This document shows positions 9,336-20,282 of a DNA stretch of 64,000 nucleotides, one piece after another (the stretch's first letter is position 1; the number at the start of each line of letters is the position of its first letter). The translations under genes were made by a program, and so were the position numbers. Under the pieces are notes generated by a model. It was given only the letters and a program-made list of their open reading frames with translations. It was not told the origin of the DNA and did not search any database. The stretch is from Azorinus chamasolen. Taxonomy: Eukaryota; Mollusca; Bivalvia; Cardiida; Solecurtidae. The stretch lies in the NCBI GenBank assembly GCA_963576725.1, contig OY755247.1, positions 12,280,534 to 12,344,533 of the forward strand. Reading direction: 5' to 3'.

Positions 9336-11900
9336 ACGAAACTGAGATTTTGGAAGAAATGCGAGTTTGTTACCATATCGAATAATTTCCAGAATCCAAT
9401 TGTCTGTGGTAATGTCTTACCATGCACGCAGAAAATGAGACAGCCAACCCCCTACCAGTATCTCAGAACTTTTTGCAATTATGTAAACCTTGTCATTTTC
9501 TAGCTGCTTTGTCAGCTATGTCTCGTCTACTTCCCCTGTTGTAGGGAGAAGACCTGTTTTGCTGATTGTAAGACCTTTTGGAGTCCCATTCTCTCTGTGG
9601 AGCCCTTGGGATACGAAACTCATTCCAATGATTTTGGTGTATTGCCTATCGACCCAAGTATGCAGTATTGTAGAATCTGGAGCCACTTTGAGACTGATCT
9701 AGTTTATCTAGACGTGTACGAATGAATGAGGATGAAGCACTAGAGTCTAGTGTCCTCTTTTTCACATCGGAGACTAGATCCTTCAGCTGTTTTTTCTAGG
9801 GATGGGAACGAATACCAAATTTGTTATTCGAATATTCGGTCAAACTAGTATTCGAATATTCGAATATTCGGAAGAATTTGCGATCGTGTATCCAAAGTTC
9901 AAACATGTACTTCTCTGAGTGTGAAAGATTGACACTGTTTTTTTTGCGGATAGAACACGCTAGTTTTCGCTAGTTTTTCCACCTATGAAAATGTAAAAAC
10001 AAAGGTTTTATTCCAATTGTCTTGTATCTAAAGGATTAACAGCTTTTGAATGTCGTGAAGTAGCGTAAACTTTCGTGCAGTAGTAGATCTAACCCGTATG
10101 TTCGCTCAACCTATAACGTTTACGTGTGAACTGCAGTGTACGTAGAGCAGGGTTTCCGATAGTAATTGAACAACATAAAGATTGAAAAGGTGAAGAAATA
10201 CATTTGTATCACAATCATGTTTAATCACGTTCATAATCACATTCATTGGTAGAACCAGATTAAGTTACACATTCATTTCGAAGCGATACTCTTGACAACG
10301 GTGTTACTATGTGGTTTCGTAATATTTGCACATCATAATATTTACAACTGATCAAACTTGTTTCAATCAAAATGACTCGAGTGTCTGATCAAAATATAGG
10401 GAAACAGATAAAAGTGACAAACAGAGTGGCTCCTGGTAAGAAAGATCACGCTTACATCGTTAACAAAAGTACAAAAATGAGTCATGCAGGAAATACCACA
10501 TACAGAACAAACAAGTCGAGGGCAAAAGACTAATAGAATCAAACGTAGGTTTTGTTAAAGACATGGGGCTTCTATATCCGATGTTGGTCTGTTCCCAGTC
10601 GAGAACAAGCTTTAGCGAGTTTCCGACAGGAATAGACCAACACAGGTATAGAAGCCGTCGGCTTTAACAAAACCAGTGTTATATAGTTTTTCTCGCTTAA
10701 ATTCACCTTAAAACCAAGCAAATTAACGGATGTTGTAAAGTACTACTTTCCATTGCGTATTGTGACTTCCGTTTCCAACAGCAACAGTAACATCGTACTA
10801 TTTTAGTCTCGCTTTGAAATTTACACAACAAGACAACTCCCCTTGTATTGATTTCGCCTAAATCGCGCGTATGAATACACAGGACAAGGGGTGTTCCAGA
10901 AAGGGATTTCTGGTACTTCCATATTTAGTAACTCGTGTTATCTAGTACATCTGAGAAGCGAGAAAATATGTGTTGATTGCACCACAATTACTCCGTGATT
11001 GCACGGTGGTTTGGACTGTCGAGCATGGTTATCTTTAGGGGATTGATAAGGGATTAGGGTCATTAAACACCCCAATCAGTGGACCATGTAATAGGTAAGA
11101 AGCAATCACGTGTCATATTATCAGATATCTCCAACTAATCAACACAGGGATTAGGGTCATAAATACCCAAATCGGCGTACCATCCATCGGACCGTGTATT
11201 GGGAAAGTGATTGTCACGTGTCAAACTGTCAAAGTTAGGTTGGCTTTTGATGTGGAAGAATAAAGACGAGAGAAAAATTATGAATTTAATATTTTTTATA
11301 TTTTTTTTCCGAATATTCGAATAGCAGTATTACTACTCGATATTCGGAACGGTATTCGAATATTCGAATATCCGACTATTCGTTCCCATCCCTAGTTTTT
11401 TCTTTTTTTCCCTTGGTTTTAACAGATTCTCAAGGTACATGCCAAACACACCTTTTCCTATTAACAGAAGGTTTGTGAATTGTCTTGCACCCCAACTCAT
11501 ACAGGGCCGTGTCAGTCATTGCAGCTATGCGTCTAACAATATGATTGAACGCTCCTGCTATGCCAAATATTCTGAAAATGGGTGATCCCTCGAAAGCAAA
11601 AGAAGAAATGCAAAAAGAGAAAATTGCAGACTCAGCCAAAGTTAGTTGATCTAGGCACTTTGTTGTCAAGGCACGAATGTTTTACACATGTTTCACAATC
11701 TGGTCTTTCTTATATTTTTCAGATTGAACATTTTCACTAAAAGAGGTAGGAGAGTCTGGAAATTTAGTACTATAATTGTTTCCTAGTACTTCTAAATGAG
11801 CGGAGTCAATTTTGATACCACCCTTTTCTTCCGCCCCAATAATTTGTTCTAATTTGACTGACAAACTTTCGAACTTTGCATTCCACGACCCATTCGAGAC
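9336..11900 (-). pseudogene. DIRS-like element, 5' region (part c), split by hAT
   Basis: On the minus strand, 9789-9336 encodes a basic Gln/Asn/Arg-rich stretch. It is followed by GGWLSHFLRAW-x-DITTDN, then WILEIIRYGNKLAFLP, the conserved entry to DIRS RT domains. Several stops are present. The right-hand part (11403-11900) keeps open frames such as SAHLEVLGNNY, which I cannot place. It may be the gag-like ORF of the same element, but that is a guess. Confidence 0.5.
9797..11394. mobile_element. Non-autonomous hAT element, 1.6 kb
   Basis: Terminal inverted repeats start TAGGGATGGGAACGAATA on both sides. A perfect 8-bp target duplication GTTTTTTC (9789-9796 and 11395-11402) fits the hAT superfamily. 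The sub-terminal regions are built of overlapping TATTCGAA palindromes (near 9829-9872 and 11310-11370). No transposase-like frame exists inside. A scrap near 10468-10515 matches the Naiad tail variant. Confidence 0.85.
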
Positions 11901-12429
11901 GTTTGTATTTCGATGTTCTCCGTTTTTTTCCCATGGCGTGACAACGACGAATGTTTCTCGCCATGGTCACTACAAACAAAAGTGGCATCCGCTGATTCCA
12001 CTTAAAGGCTCTTCAAAGGCTTCATCCCTTTGTCTATACTTACGCTCACCAACTAACAGCTGAACAAACACAAATTTCATAGAGCGCGAGATGTGTCTTC
12101 GATAGCGCCGAGATATTGAATGGCCACATTTGGAAAGTGATACCGGTATCAGGGTAGATTTTTCACTCACGAGATCGAATCCAGTCGGTATATTAGGTAG
12201 GTTATTTACGAAATGAGACTTTTAGAACTCCGGAATTTTGACCATTTTGAATAAGTTTAAATCTTGATTTCTTGATTTTCATAACTGCCATGTCCTAATT
12301 AATTCGGCATCTTATCAGAATAAAGCTGTTTGATACTCGGTTAATAGTTTCTTAAACGTTCTCAAAATCAGTGAATCAGAGATTGACCAGGCATTATATC
12401 AGCATGAGAAGTTTTAATCAAAGCGCCGC

Positions 12430-12955
12430 AGGCACTGTAGGCCTGGGCATAAGAAGGGCTGATCGTGTGTTCAAGAAGTTTTTGGGTTTTATTTTCCATG
12501 TAAACAATACAAATTCCAATAACTCTGCATTTGCAGAATATCATTGAACCGGAACAGGAATAATATATACACAACTAGGCATGGCGCTGATCAATCCTAT
12601 GAAGTTTCAGGAAAATCCTACCAAAAATTTGGAGAAACCGAAGAGACAAAATGCTCCATGTAAACAATTCAAAGTCCCATAACTCTGCAGAAAATCATTG
12701 AGCCGGGACAGGAAAAAAATATGCATAACTAGGCATGGTGCTAATCAATATTTTGAAGTTTCATGTAAATATGACCAAACAGTTTCCAGAAACAGCGCGG
12801 ACAACATTGTTCATGTAGAAAAATCAAACTGGAACAGGAATAAGATATGCACAAGTAGGCATGGTGCTGATCAATCCTATATAGTTTCGATGAAAATCTG
12901 ACCAAAGGATTTTGAGAAACCGCTTGGACAAAGTAAAATCAGACTGACGGACGTT
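12430..12955 (-). mobile_element. Pearl-like monomer array B, three units
   Basis: Three diverged direct repeats of about 160 bp contain CCATGTAAACAAT, GGAACAGGAATAA and AACTAGGCATGGTGCTGATC. They end on the right at GACTGACGGACG, a short remnant of the GTCC-type microsatellite that marks the 5' side of pearl elements, so the orientation is minus. It lies in the part of segmental copy 1 that copy 2 lacks. Confidence 0.6.
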
Positions 12956-13159
12956 CTAACATATGTACACTTGTTAGGCATTTCCTTCGTTTTAATTTTT
13001 GAACAATTCTAATGTTCTATAGTAACTGTTCCTTTTACATAGATTAATTCAAAAATGTTATCAGGATGCTTGGCGATGCCCTAATGACAAGACCCAGCTT
13101 CATACCTCAAAATAACAAGCAGTGATCGTTGATACTTGCTCAAGTCCAATCATATGTAT

Positions 13160-13641
13160 ACAGTTTTCATTAATCTGAGTAAAAGTACAAAAATGAGTCA
13201 TGCAGGAAACACCACATACAGAACTAACACTCGCCCGAACAGCAACACAGTAAATTAGCATATTAACAGTTTTTTATTCATATTAACTATTTTGATTGAC
13301 CAACCGCCTAACACATTCGAATATATACAAAGGCCTAATTTTTATAAGGTATTAAACAAACAAAATAAGGTTTGAAAGTGAAATAACACAACGAATTATT
13401 ACTAACAGTCAAAAAGGGAGATAATCCTGTTTCCATTAATCTGAGTAATTTCAGCAAATTGGCATATTAACAGTTTTTATTCATATTAATTATTTCGATT
13501 GACCAACAGCCTCACACTTGAAAATATTCAAAGTACTAATTTTTATAAGGTATTAAATAAAACAAAATGAAGTTTAAAAGTGAAATAACTTTGATACTCT
13601 ACGAATTATTACTAACAGTCAAAAAGGAAGATAATCCTGTA
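13160..13641 (+). repeat. Two-copy direct repeat, about 200 bp
   Basis: The stretch from CATTAATCTGAGTAA through AGGGAGATAATCCTGT is present twice (about 13171-13431 and 13434-13641). Copy one is longer because about 72 bp of Naiad tail variant (13180-13252, AAAGTACAAAAATGAGTC onwards) is inserted in it. Confidence 0.75.
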
Positions 13642-14469
13642 TATACAGAGATACATCAAATCGCTTACCTAGCGATATACTACAGGTTTTCTTGACAGAG
13701 GTTGGCTCTAAAAATAGTCTAGGGGATGAGTTAAATGTACCCAAGAGGGCCACAAAAGTACTCAACAATATAGATGGAATGAATAGACTTTAGCGTTATC
13801 TATTGCTCTCCATACATTTCCATTCAATTCAACCAAGCTTTTCCGTAAGTAATCGGACATTTCCGTACAATTTCGCATTATATTTGTGCACTATGCTGTG
13901 CGTAGAAATATGTAGGTATGAAATAATGCATTTATATGCCAAACTCCTACTCATTGTTTTTTTCACTCTTAAAATCCCATTTTGCCAAGTTTTATTAGTA
14001 AATGTTAACAAACTTTAAATGTTGAAGCCCAAACAAATTGGAACTTCACCGATCTATTTGCTTAGGCGTATTGGCATTTTGTGCAAGCGGTAAATCGCAC
14101 TTTTACTCGGTTTTCTTCGGAAATGTTTGGGTAGGGGTTGAAATTATGGTATGACTACTATGGCCTTCGGCTTGGCAAGCCAACCCAGGCCAAAAACAGC
14201 ACATTGACACAGGGTACATTGTTTAGTTATAAATGCTGATTGTAAACAAAACCGACAATGCTTCGCGGGTCGTACGGAAGTAGCCCAACATCATTGAGAA
14301 AATGTGATTGTTTATTCTAATGGAAAGAAATAAATGGATTAAAGAAGCGAATAGATTAATTGTGTTTTTAATTATTCCATAATCATTTGAACATTCTTTT
14401 GACATGTTCAGTTCCACGGCGCAGTTAAGTTCATGTTCAGTTCCATATAAGCCGTTGCTAGGGGTGTGA

Positions 14470-14565
14470 GCAGTGTTGCACTATAAATTACTGTTCATGA
14501 ATATACTCAATAAAACCGAGTCTGCAATATTCTCTTTTTGCAATGCTGTTTTATCTTTCGAATGA
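14470..14565 (+). repeat. LTR-like repeat fragment with AATAAA hairpin
   Basis: The fragment contains GTTGCACTATAAATTACTG, then an AATAAA flanked by CTC and GAGTCTG arms, then a T-rich CTCTTTTTGCA stretch. Relatives occur at 26242-26476 and 26512-26610 (minus), 39655-39860 (plus) and 58855-58955 (plus). A TATAA-like box followed by a poly(A) signal in a hairpin suggests the R region of a solo LTR, but no element body is seen. Confidence 0.4.
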
Positions 14566-14645
14566 TCTCATCTTATCAGAGTTTATCTATTTAATCTGTC
14601 AGCTCTATAACCAAATCAACTATTGCAATAAACAATAATATTTAA

Positions 14646-14896
14646 CCATTTATTTTATGAATACGTTTTTCTACTCCTTTGCAAACAGAGTAGACTTAGA
14701 TCAGACGTCTCCCATAGGACCCGTCTGATCAGGGTCTCCTCGCGTTACTTATGATATGGCATAGGTATGAATCTACATTTTCTACCATGGTCAATATTTC
14801 CAGTGACAGTGTGCTATTATAACAATTTGATCTGATTGATATTCATTACATTATCATTTCGTACATAAATATCCATGAAGGAAAGGAATAATACGT
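14646..14896. mobile_element. TTAA-flanked MITE with GATCAGAC hairpin core
   Basis: TTAA lies at 14642-14645 and 14897-14900. The core is GCAAACAGAGTAGAC followed by a GATCAGACG..CGTCTGATC hairpin. The duplicated copy is at 59036-59286. The terminal inverted repeats are poor. Confidence 0.5.
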
Positions 14897-14943
14897 TTAA
14901 GTTTCTCCTCTATTTCGACCAGTATATAAAGTCATAAACTTAC

Positions 14944-15039
14944 ATGTTTAGTATCATCCAAGCTGATTGCGTAATAAACGACTTCAATTAGCACAACTCC
15001 CACCAAGGCGACTAATATAGCTTTTATACGCGTTTTCAT
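14944..15039 (-). CDS. First exon of an HtrL-like glycosyltransferase paralogue (copy 1)
   Basis: The exon has 32 codons from ATG (15039-15037), beginning MKTRIK, followed by a hydrophobic AILVALVGVVLIEVVYY segment, then ISLDDTKH and the splice donor GTAAGTTTATG. This is a type II signal anchor: a short basic cytoplasmic tail and one membrane span. It differs from the 59334-59429 exon at 5 of 96 bases, with no stop or indel. The fitting downstream exon (53326-54228) lies 38 kb away across repeats, beyond the other first exon. Copy 1 may therefore serve a paralogue left of the window, act as an alternative first exon, or be a relic. Confidence 0.5.
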
Positions 15040-15384
15040 GGTTAAGTACGATGTGTATTCCTGTTTAACTACACAAAGTGTGAATATTATTGTCATATAT
15101 ATCGTGCCAGTGTGTGTGTGTAACAGGCCTTGCTGTGCGGAGCTTCGGTGTACAATATACAATGTATATTGCTGAATAATATATTCATAATTGAAAACTA
15201 GATTAATTATTTGGTATGGTCGATAATGATGAACAAACGGATTGGCAGATAAATAAAATGACTGGTACACTTTATGTCCACTTTGGACAACTTATCATAT
15301 CATTCTTATGTTTATTCATGTAAGGTAAATGATACATTAGTAACAACTTTCTTTGGTAATATCAGTCAACTAATCGACCATTAA

Positions 15385-15617
15385 TTCTTTACTCCGAGAA
15401 TATTCATGTAAGAAATAATGACACCATGAACATTGATTTGATTAATTTATGAAAATGGCACATGAACACAGCAATTTTTGTCCACGGCAGAAAATACAGA
15501 ATCATATTTATGTTATATCACAAGCAAACACAGCAGACACTGATCAGACAGCTCCTACAGGATCTGGGTCTACCATGTTTGTTAAGGCATAGACAGGCGT
15601 ATTCATGGAGAAAAAGG
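15385..15617. mobile_element. TTAA-flanked MITE with GATCAGAC hairpin core
   Basis: TTAA lies at 15381-15384 and 15618-15621. The left end TTCTTTACTCCGAGAATATT and the right end (minus) TTTTTCTCCATGAATACG are inverted repeats. The core is GCAAACACAGCAGAC with a GATCAGACAG hairpin. The duplicate is at 62754-62986. Confidence 0.65.
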
Positions 15618-15707
15618 TTAAAGCTTAAATGTGGTGAATAAGGTTAGAAATAGAACGTATATATAGTATACACACGGACTTTAAATTTAGTACAAATATC
15701 GGTCTTG

Positions 15708-15815
15708 GAGCAGGTGGCAGCTAAATGTTGGAGACAGGTGGCACTTAATGCAGGGTGAAAATCATCCAGAAAGCTCCTTAAGGATGCAGGTTGAAAGTCA
15801 TGCAGAAAATATATA
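15708..15815. repeat. CAGGTGG / GAAAGTCATGCAG hairpin-module fragment
   Basis: Partial copy of the palindromic module seen complete at 19996-20089. It contains AGCAGGTGGCAGCTAA, TGCAGGGTGAAAATCAT and GAAAGCTCCTTAAGGA. It is duplicated at 63072-63181. Confidence 0.6.
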
Positions 15816-17265
15816 ATCTTTTATCTACTGGAATTCCGGTTTAGATGGGGTTTACTGTGCAGTACACCTCTGATAGTTCGAACCCTAAAACAAGTATCAT
15901 TATCTTACGTTTACGTTATCCATGAGTACTGAAATGTTACACAGTTGTGTAAAGAAAAACTCTTTGCGCCCATAAGTCTAGCCAGACACTTCATCGAGAC
16001 CCTTCCATAGGGGAGTAATCTCTGTGGTAAGTTTAATTGACAATACAGTGATTTTTCAAACAGAACACATTATTTGCAGTAGTACTAGCGCAAAAATGCC
16101 TCTAGTAGTATTTTATAAAGATAACACAGTCTCAACTACATATAGACATCGCTCCCATTTACGGTCATAGAAGCATACAGACAACATCTTATTTCGCTGC
16201 ATAAGCCAGGAATTTTCTACATATTTATGGAAACCTGTCTAGTTTATGATCCAGCTTCTACCATAAACAGTTTTAAATTGATCATCAGTAGTACGACAGA
16301 GTTTCGTAATATTGAAGTAATGCAGTTTTATTGTGTGTAAACTGCAAATTATACAGTTTTACCATTTACATAAGTATGTCACGAGTTTAATCTCTGATGC
16401 TATATTGATTTTATATAATTTACAGCGTAGATATTTTTTTAAATGCATTTAACCTCTGTTATTGGGTTTTAATTTATCGTCATCGTTGGCGCGTGTTCAT
16501 AAATTAAACATACCCCTTGAGCATTCCAGGGCCTCGGTTGAAAGTATTAATAGGTTATGCAACTTTATGCATGCACCTCTTTAATTGTACAGTTACTTTC
16601 GATGGGATGGTCTTCAATAGACTCATTCGCTACAAAGTAACGCATCAGACCAAACCCGCATCCATCTAATTCTTTCCATTAGAATAATTAGTCATACCGC
16701 TTTTTATTGACGTTGGGCTAGTTCCGTTCGACCCGCGAGGCATTGTTGGTTTTGTTTTCAATCGGCATCTATAACTAAATGTATCGGGTTTAAATAGGGT
16801 GGTTCCTTTTAATTATTCAGTACGAATCTTTCGCGGGTCGAATATATTATGGGACGAAGGCGTATCCCATTTGCGCGTGAAACTCTCCTGTGCGTGAAGT
16901 GTATGACAGACCGAGGGTAGTACTCTACAAGTTGGCTTCCTTCTGAAAGGAAGCCAAAGAGAGACCTGCAGCGGTTTTTATCGAACGTTTGCTATATACA
17001 GGGGTCGTTTGACAAGGTTTTGGCACCGGATCGTAAATAGGTTTCTATAAATAACTATTGTGCATATCAAGTAGTACGTGCGTTATAAATATAACGAAGA
17101 CGATGAATATCAAGCGCCACTGCTTAGGAAATATATAATGCTTTAATCGTTGCAAGTACATTTGCAAGAACAGTAGTTCTTTGAAAAAAAAGAGTATTCT
17201 TTGCTATGGAATTTATCCAGTCAGCAAGTTTCTCTAGTGTCGTAATAAAGGGGTGTGGATAAACT
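15816..17265. other. Region without recognised gene
   Basis: No coding exon is supported. Bases 16590-16860 hold a reverse-strand relative of the repeat at 14190-14370 (shared CGACCCGCGAGGCATTGT and TTCTTTCCATTAGAATAA). A perfect 11-bp stem with a 4-base loop (TTGGCTTCCTT/AAGGAAGCCAA) lies at 16932-16957. The rest is AT-rich and unassigned. Confidence 0.5.
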
Positions 17266-17269
17266 TAGG

Positions 17270-17420
17270 TTTCTTAGAATAGAATAGAATATATATTAGA
17301 ACAGGTTTTATTTACCAACCATGGACCCTCTCGTGTTACAAATGAATGCATACTAAAACATTTATGTGACATGACATGAAACTAAAGCACGTGTATCCAC
17401 ATCTTAGGCACATATTGGTA
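17270..17420 (-). mobile_element. Possible LINE 3' end with TTCTA tail
   Basis: The minus strand reads GGTCCATGGTTGGTAAATAA, then a terminal TTCTATTCTATTCT microsatellite. This is the usual look of a 5'-truncated LINE 3' end with a short tandem tail. No coding part is visible. Confidence 0.35.
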
Positions 17421-17740
17421 AATCACATATAAACAACAATACATTTTATTCATCTTGCTTCCTCATGAATATCTCAGGCACATGGACACACCAGTCAAAA
17501 CATTGGTTTATGTATCTAGCAAGCACTTCCAAGTGAGCTAGATCCTCCTATCAGGTTTCTTCCGGTAGTATCTAGAAGGTTTATTAGGTTAGTGATAATA
17601 CTAGCCGTTTCTAAGGCAGAATGATCCTTAACAATGTAAGTACATGTATTTCAATGTTCTGTAAATATGCATATGTTGATGGAATAACGGAAAAATCACC
17701 AATAGAATTATACAAATAAGAAAAAAAAGAAAAAAAATGG

Positions 17741-17837
17741 GTTATAGTTGGATTCGAACCCACGCCAGGTCATACAAAACCTAAAGTGAAACGCCTTTTC
17801 TCCAACAGACTAGCCCGCTCGGTTACTGCGCCACCGA
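17741..17837 (-). ncRNA. tRNA-like sequence (class II tRNA-derived SINE or tRNA pseudogene)
   Basis: The minus strand has GGTGGCGCAGTAACCGAG (box A region) and GTGGGTTCGAATCC (box B). Their spacing leaves room for a long variable arm, as in Leu or Ser tRNAs, and a long T run (pol III terminator) follows. The T stem has a mismatch and I cannot form a good acceptor stem or anticodon arm, so it is not a working tRNA. Confidence 0.5.
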
Positions 17838-18424
17838 TGTTAAACAGCGCTGATTTATCACTTTTATTAACTTAATTCACCGCTGGAGAAACGCGGTTTA
17901 ATAAAAATCAAATCGGAAAGCAAAGATTAATGGATAAAAAGTACATTTTCCCATTCTACTCGCATGCTAATTAGATTAAGAAGCTCTTAAAGGGACGGAA
18001 AATGGCATAGACATAACTAATATGTTCAGCTCCATCGATTTATGAGTAGGTCAATCTAAAAATACAAACTGAGCCGACCGTTACTCGAATCTTATACAGA
18101 ATGCAAAAATCATTGCACTTTGTTCTGGGATAAAATAATCATGTCTATTTGAGTTAAAATATCGACAATCTGGATTCAACTGATCATATTGTTCAAATTC
18201 AATCACGTTTTCTATAAATACTTAAATATTCAAACTCCTTATTGGTTAGTGATAGTTTGCGTATGTTTTATATAACCAGAACTCGCACATGCGAATAGCC
18301 ACAGCTCGTCCCGTCCGGTAGACGGCGATATTAATTTTAATATCCCAATTCAAAACTCCTTGAGATAAATTGTAAACCATCCCAGAATACTCCGACATCC
18401 AATTCCATCGCTGTGGGGAGACCT
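17838..18424. other. Region without recognised feature
   Basis: AT-rich sequence with no open frame or repeat that I can support. Confidence 0.5.
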
Positions 18425-19010
18425 GAGGGTCTCTCCAATGATGGTATACTTTTAAACACAGAAACGGGATGAGCTTAACAGACTCATGTATTACCTTTTC
18501 CCTGTCGTGCCCTGAACGACTTACCGTCAGTTGCTCTGATATCAGCAAAGTCATTGAGTACATATTTGATGGATTTTTTCACAGTTGTTATGCTATGTTT
18601 TACATATTGTCATGTGTTTATCGTCTTCTATGTTGCGGGAAAGTCCGGCGGGGATACCTTTATCTACTCTATTTGTTAAGCTAGGATGACTTTGAGATAA
18701 GTGTGAGGTTAGAACGTCCGTAAACCGGTTTAACCCCCCCCCCAGTGGTGATTTTGATACTGACCGTTCCAAGGCGATACTCTCTTTGTCATACTTACTT
18801 TTGTTTGTCTTTGTACGTGTGCTTTTCTTCATGTTTGGAATGTTTATCTCTGGTGCTTGTGTTTTTGTTGGCGTTTTCTGTGTTCATCTCGTGTGTGTAC
18901 ATGTGTTTGGATGTATATTTGTGGCATGCTGTTTATCGATGTTTTGATAGTGGTTGCGTCTTGTATGTGGCTTTGTCTGCTTGACTTTACTACGTTTTCA
19001 TTTAAATCTC
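18425..19010 (+). mobile_element. Naiad 3' end, 5'-truncated, plus strand
   Basis: The fragment follows the 3'UTR (SECIS-like block at 18436-18490, then the CCCTGTCGTGCCC and AAAGTCATTGAGTACATAT blocks) into the tail (CTGACCGTTCCAAGGCGATAC at 18762). It ends near 19010 after GCTTGACTTTACTACGTTTT. The GT run is shorter here. It faces the copy at 19207-19640 tail to tail. Confidence 0.7.
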
Positions 19011-19206
19011 ATTGTACTCCTAAACCATCGGGGAATTTAATAAACGGTTTAAGCTGGCTATTGAGTATCGTTTTTATAAGGTTGTTATACGAGAAAAGCT
19101 TGACCTTGGTAAACGTGTAATGTGTTTTCACAACCACGAGAGGGTTGTGATTGTTGATTAACATCAGGTTTGATACTCCCACGGTACTCACCTTTATCTG
19201 TAGTTT

Positions 19207-19640
19207 TTAGTTAGCATAATGTATTAATGGAAAAGTAGTAAAGTCAAGCAGGCAAAGCCACATGCAAGACGCAACCACCACCAAAACACCGATAGACAGC
19301 ATGACACACACACACAACCACACACCCAAACGCACGCACGCACACACACACACACACACACACACGAAATGAACACAGAAAACACCAAAAGAGACACAAG
19401 AACCAGGGACAAACGTTCCACAACATGAACAAACCACAAGCACAAAGACGCAAGGCAAACAAAAGGAAGGGTGACAAAGAGAGTACCGCCTTGGCACGGT
19501 CAGCAGCAAAAACACCACTGGGGGTTTAAACCGGTTTACGGACGTCCTAACCTCGCACTTCTCTCAAAGTCACCCTAGCTTTACAAATATTGTAAATAAA
19601 GGTATCCCCGCTGGACTTACCCACAACATAGACTCCACGA
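19207..19640 (-). mobile_element. Naiad 3' tail, 5'-truncated, minus strand
   Basis: The tail contains AAAGTAGTAAAGTCAAGCAG, a CA run at 19310-19365, GTACCGCCTTGGCACGGTCA, and then the segment identical in large part to window bases 1-80. The 200-bp spacer to the plus-strand copy is AT-rich and holds no gene. Inverted pairs are common for Penelope-like elements. Confidence 0.7.
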
Positions 19641-19800
19641 ATATTCATGTTAGATATAAATGATTTCATGAATATCAATAAGATTGATTGTTGTCGAATC
19701 ATATCTATATTAGATCGTAAGCAAACAGAGAAGACCCTGATCAGGCGGCTCTCATGGGGGTCAACTGTTTGCAATGGCGTAGAATGACGTATTTAGGGAC
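19630..19800. repeat. GATCAGAC hairpin MITE fragment
   Basis: It contains GAATATTCATGTTAGAT, then AGCAAACAGAGAAGACCC with GATCAGGCGG, and the return arm TGTTTGCAATGGCG. The right end is diverged. Confidence 0.5.
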
Positions 19801-19940
19801 ATACCATGAAACTTGTACAATACGTTTTCTACTGCACAAGAATATGATTACGAATTGCAAACAGGAGAGACCCAGACCCAGTCAAAATTCTCCTGGAAGA
19901 GCCATCAGGCCAAGGTATACACGGTTGTTACCACAATATA

Positions 19941-20144
19941 CATTAAAACCTCGCTATAGCGGCCAGTAAATTGTGTTAATTAGTTGGAATTTAAGGCAGG
20001 TGGCTGCTTAAAGCAAGGTGAAAGTAAAACAGAACGCTCCTATAGGAGCGTTCTGTTTTACTTTCACCTTGCTTTAAGCAGTCACCTGCATATAACACAA
20101 AATATTTAATGTAGTTTAACGGTCGTTATAGAGAGGTTTTACTG
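19941..20144. mobile_element. Tigger/pogo-like MITE 1 with 94-bp palindrome
   Basis: TA duplications flank inverted repeats CATTAAAACCTCGCTATAG and (complement) CAGTAAAACCTCTCTATA. The centre (19996-20089) is a 47-bp-arm palindrome with one mismatch, centred on GCTCCTATAGGAGC. A transcript would fold into a long perfect hairpin. Confidence 0.8.
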
Positions 20145-20282
20145 TATGACAATATAAAGTACATAAAGGTGTATCAAGATTCGAAATACGCTTTATCAAA
20201 CAGAGTAGAGATCAGACGGCTCCTATAGGACCTGTCTTATCATTGCATGTCTGATATAATATAAATATAATTCTACAGGTTT
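20145..20282. repeat. GATCAGAC hairpin MITE fragment
   Basis: It contains ATCAAACAGAGTAGAGATCA, the CTCCTATAGGA centre, then CTGTCTTATCATTGCA. It is truncated by the following pearl element. Confidence 0.45.

Larger units (their letters stand above)
11948..15810. repeat. Segmental duplication, copy 1
   Basis: This matches 58147-63181 over its length with about 90-95 percent identity by eye, in the same orientation. Copy 1 has 1.77 kb (about 12418-14194) that copy 2 lacks. Copy 2 has 2.98 kb (59481-62460) that copy 1 lacks. Each copy carries the 96-nt membrane-anchor exon. The duplication begins at CGCCATGGTCACTACAAAC and ends within AGTCATGCAGAAAATAT. Confidence 0.85.

Noticed and set aside
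9490..9702. Plus-strand 70-codon frame
   Set aside because: Shadow of DIRS-like coding sequence on the minus strand.
14944..15270. 112-codon single-exon protein on the minus strand
   Set aside because: The coding part is the last 32 codons before a splice donor; upstream codons lack conservation in copy 2, and the extension past TKH reads through GTAAGT.
17741..17837. Functional Leu or Ser tRNA
   Set aside because: T stem mismatch and no clear acceptor or anticodon stem.
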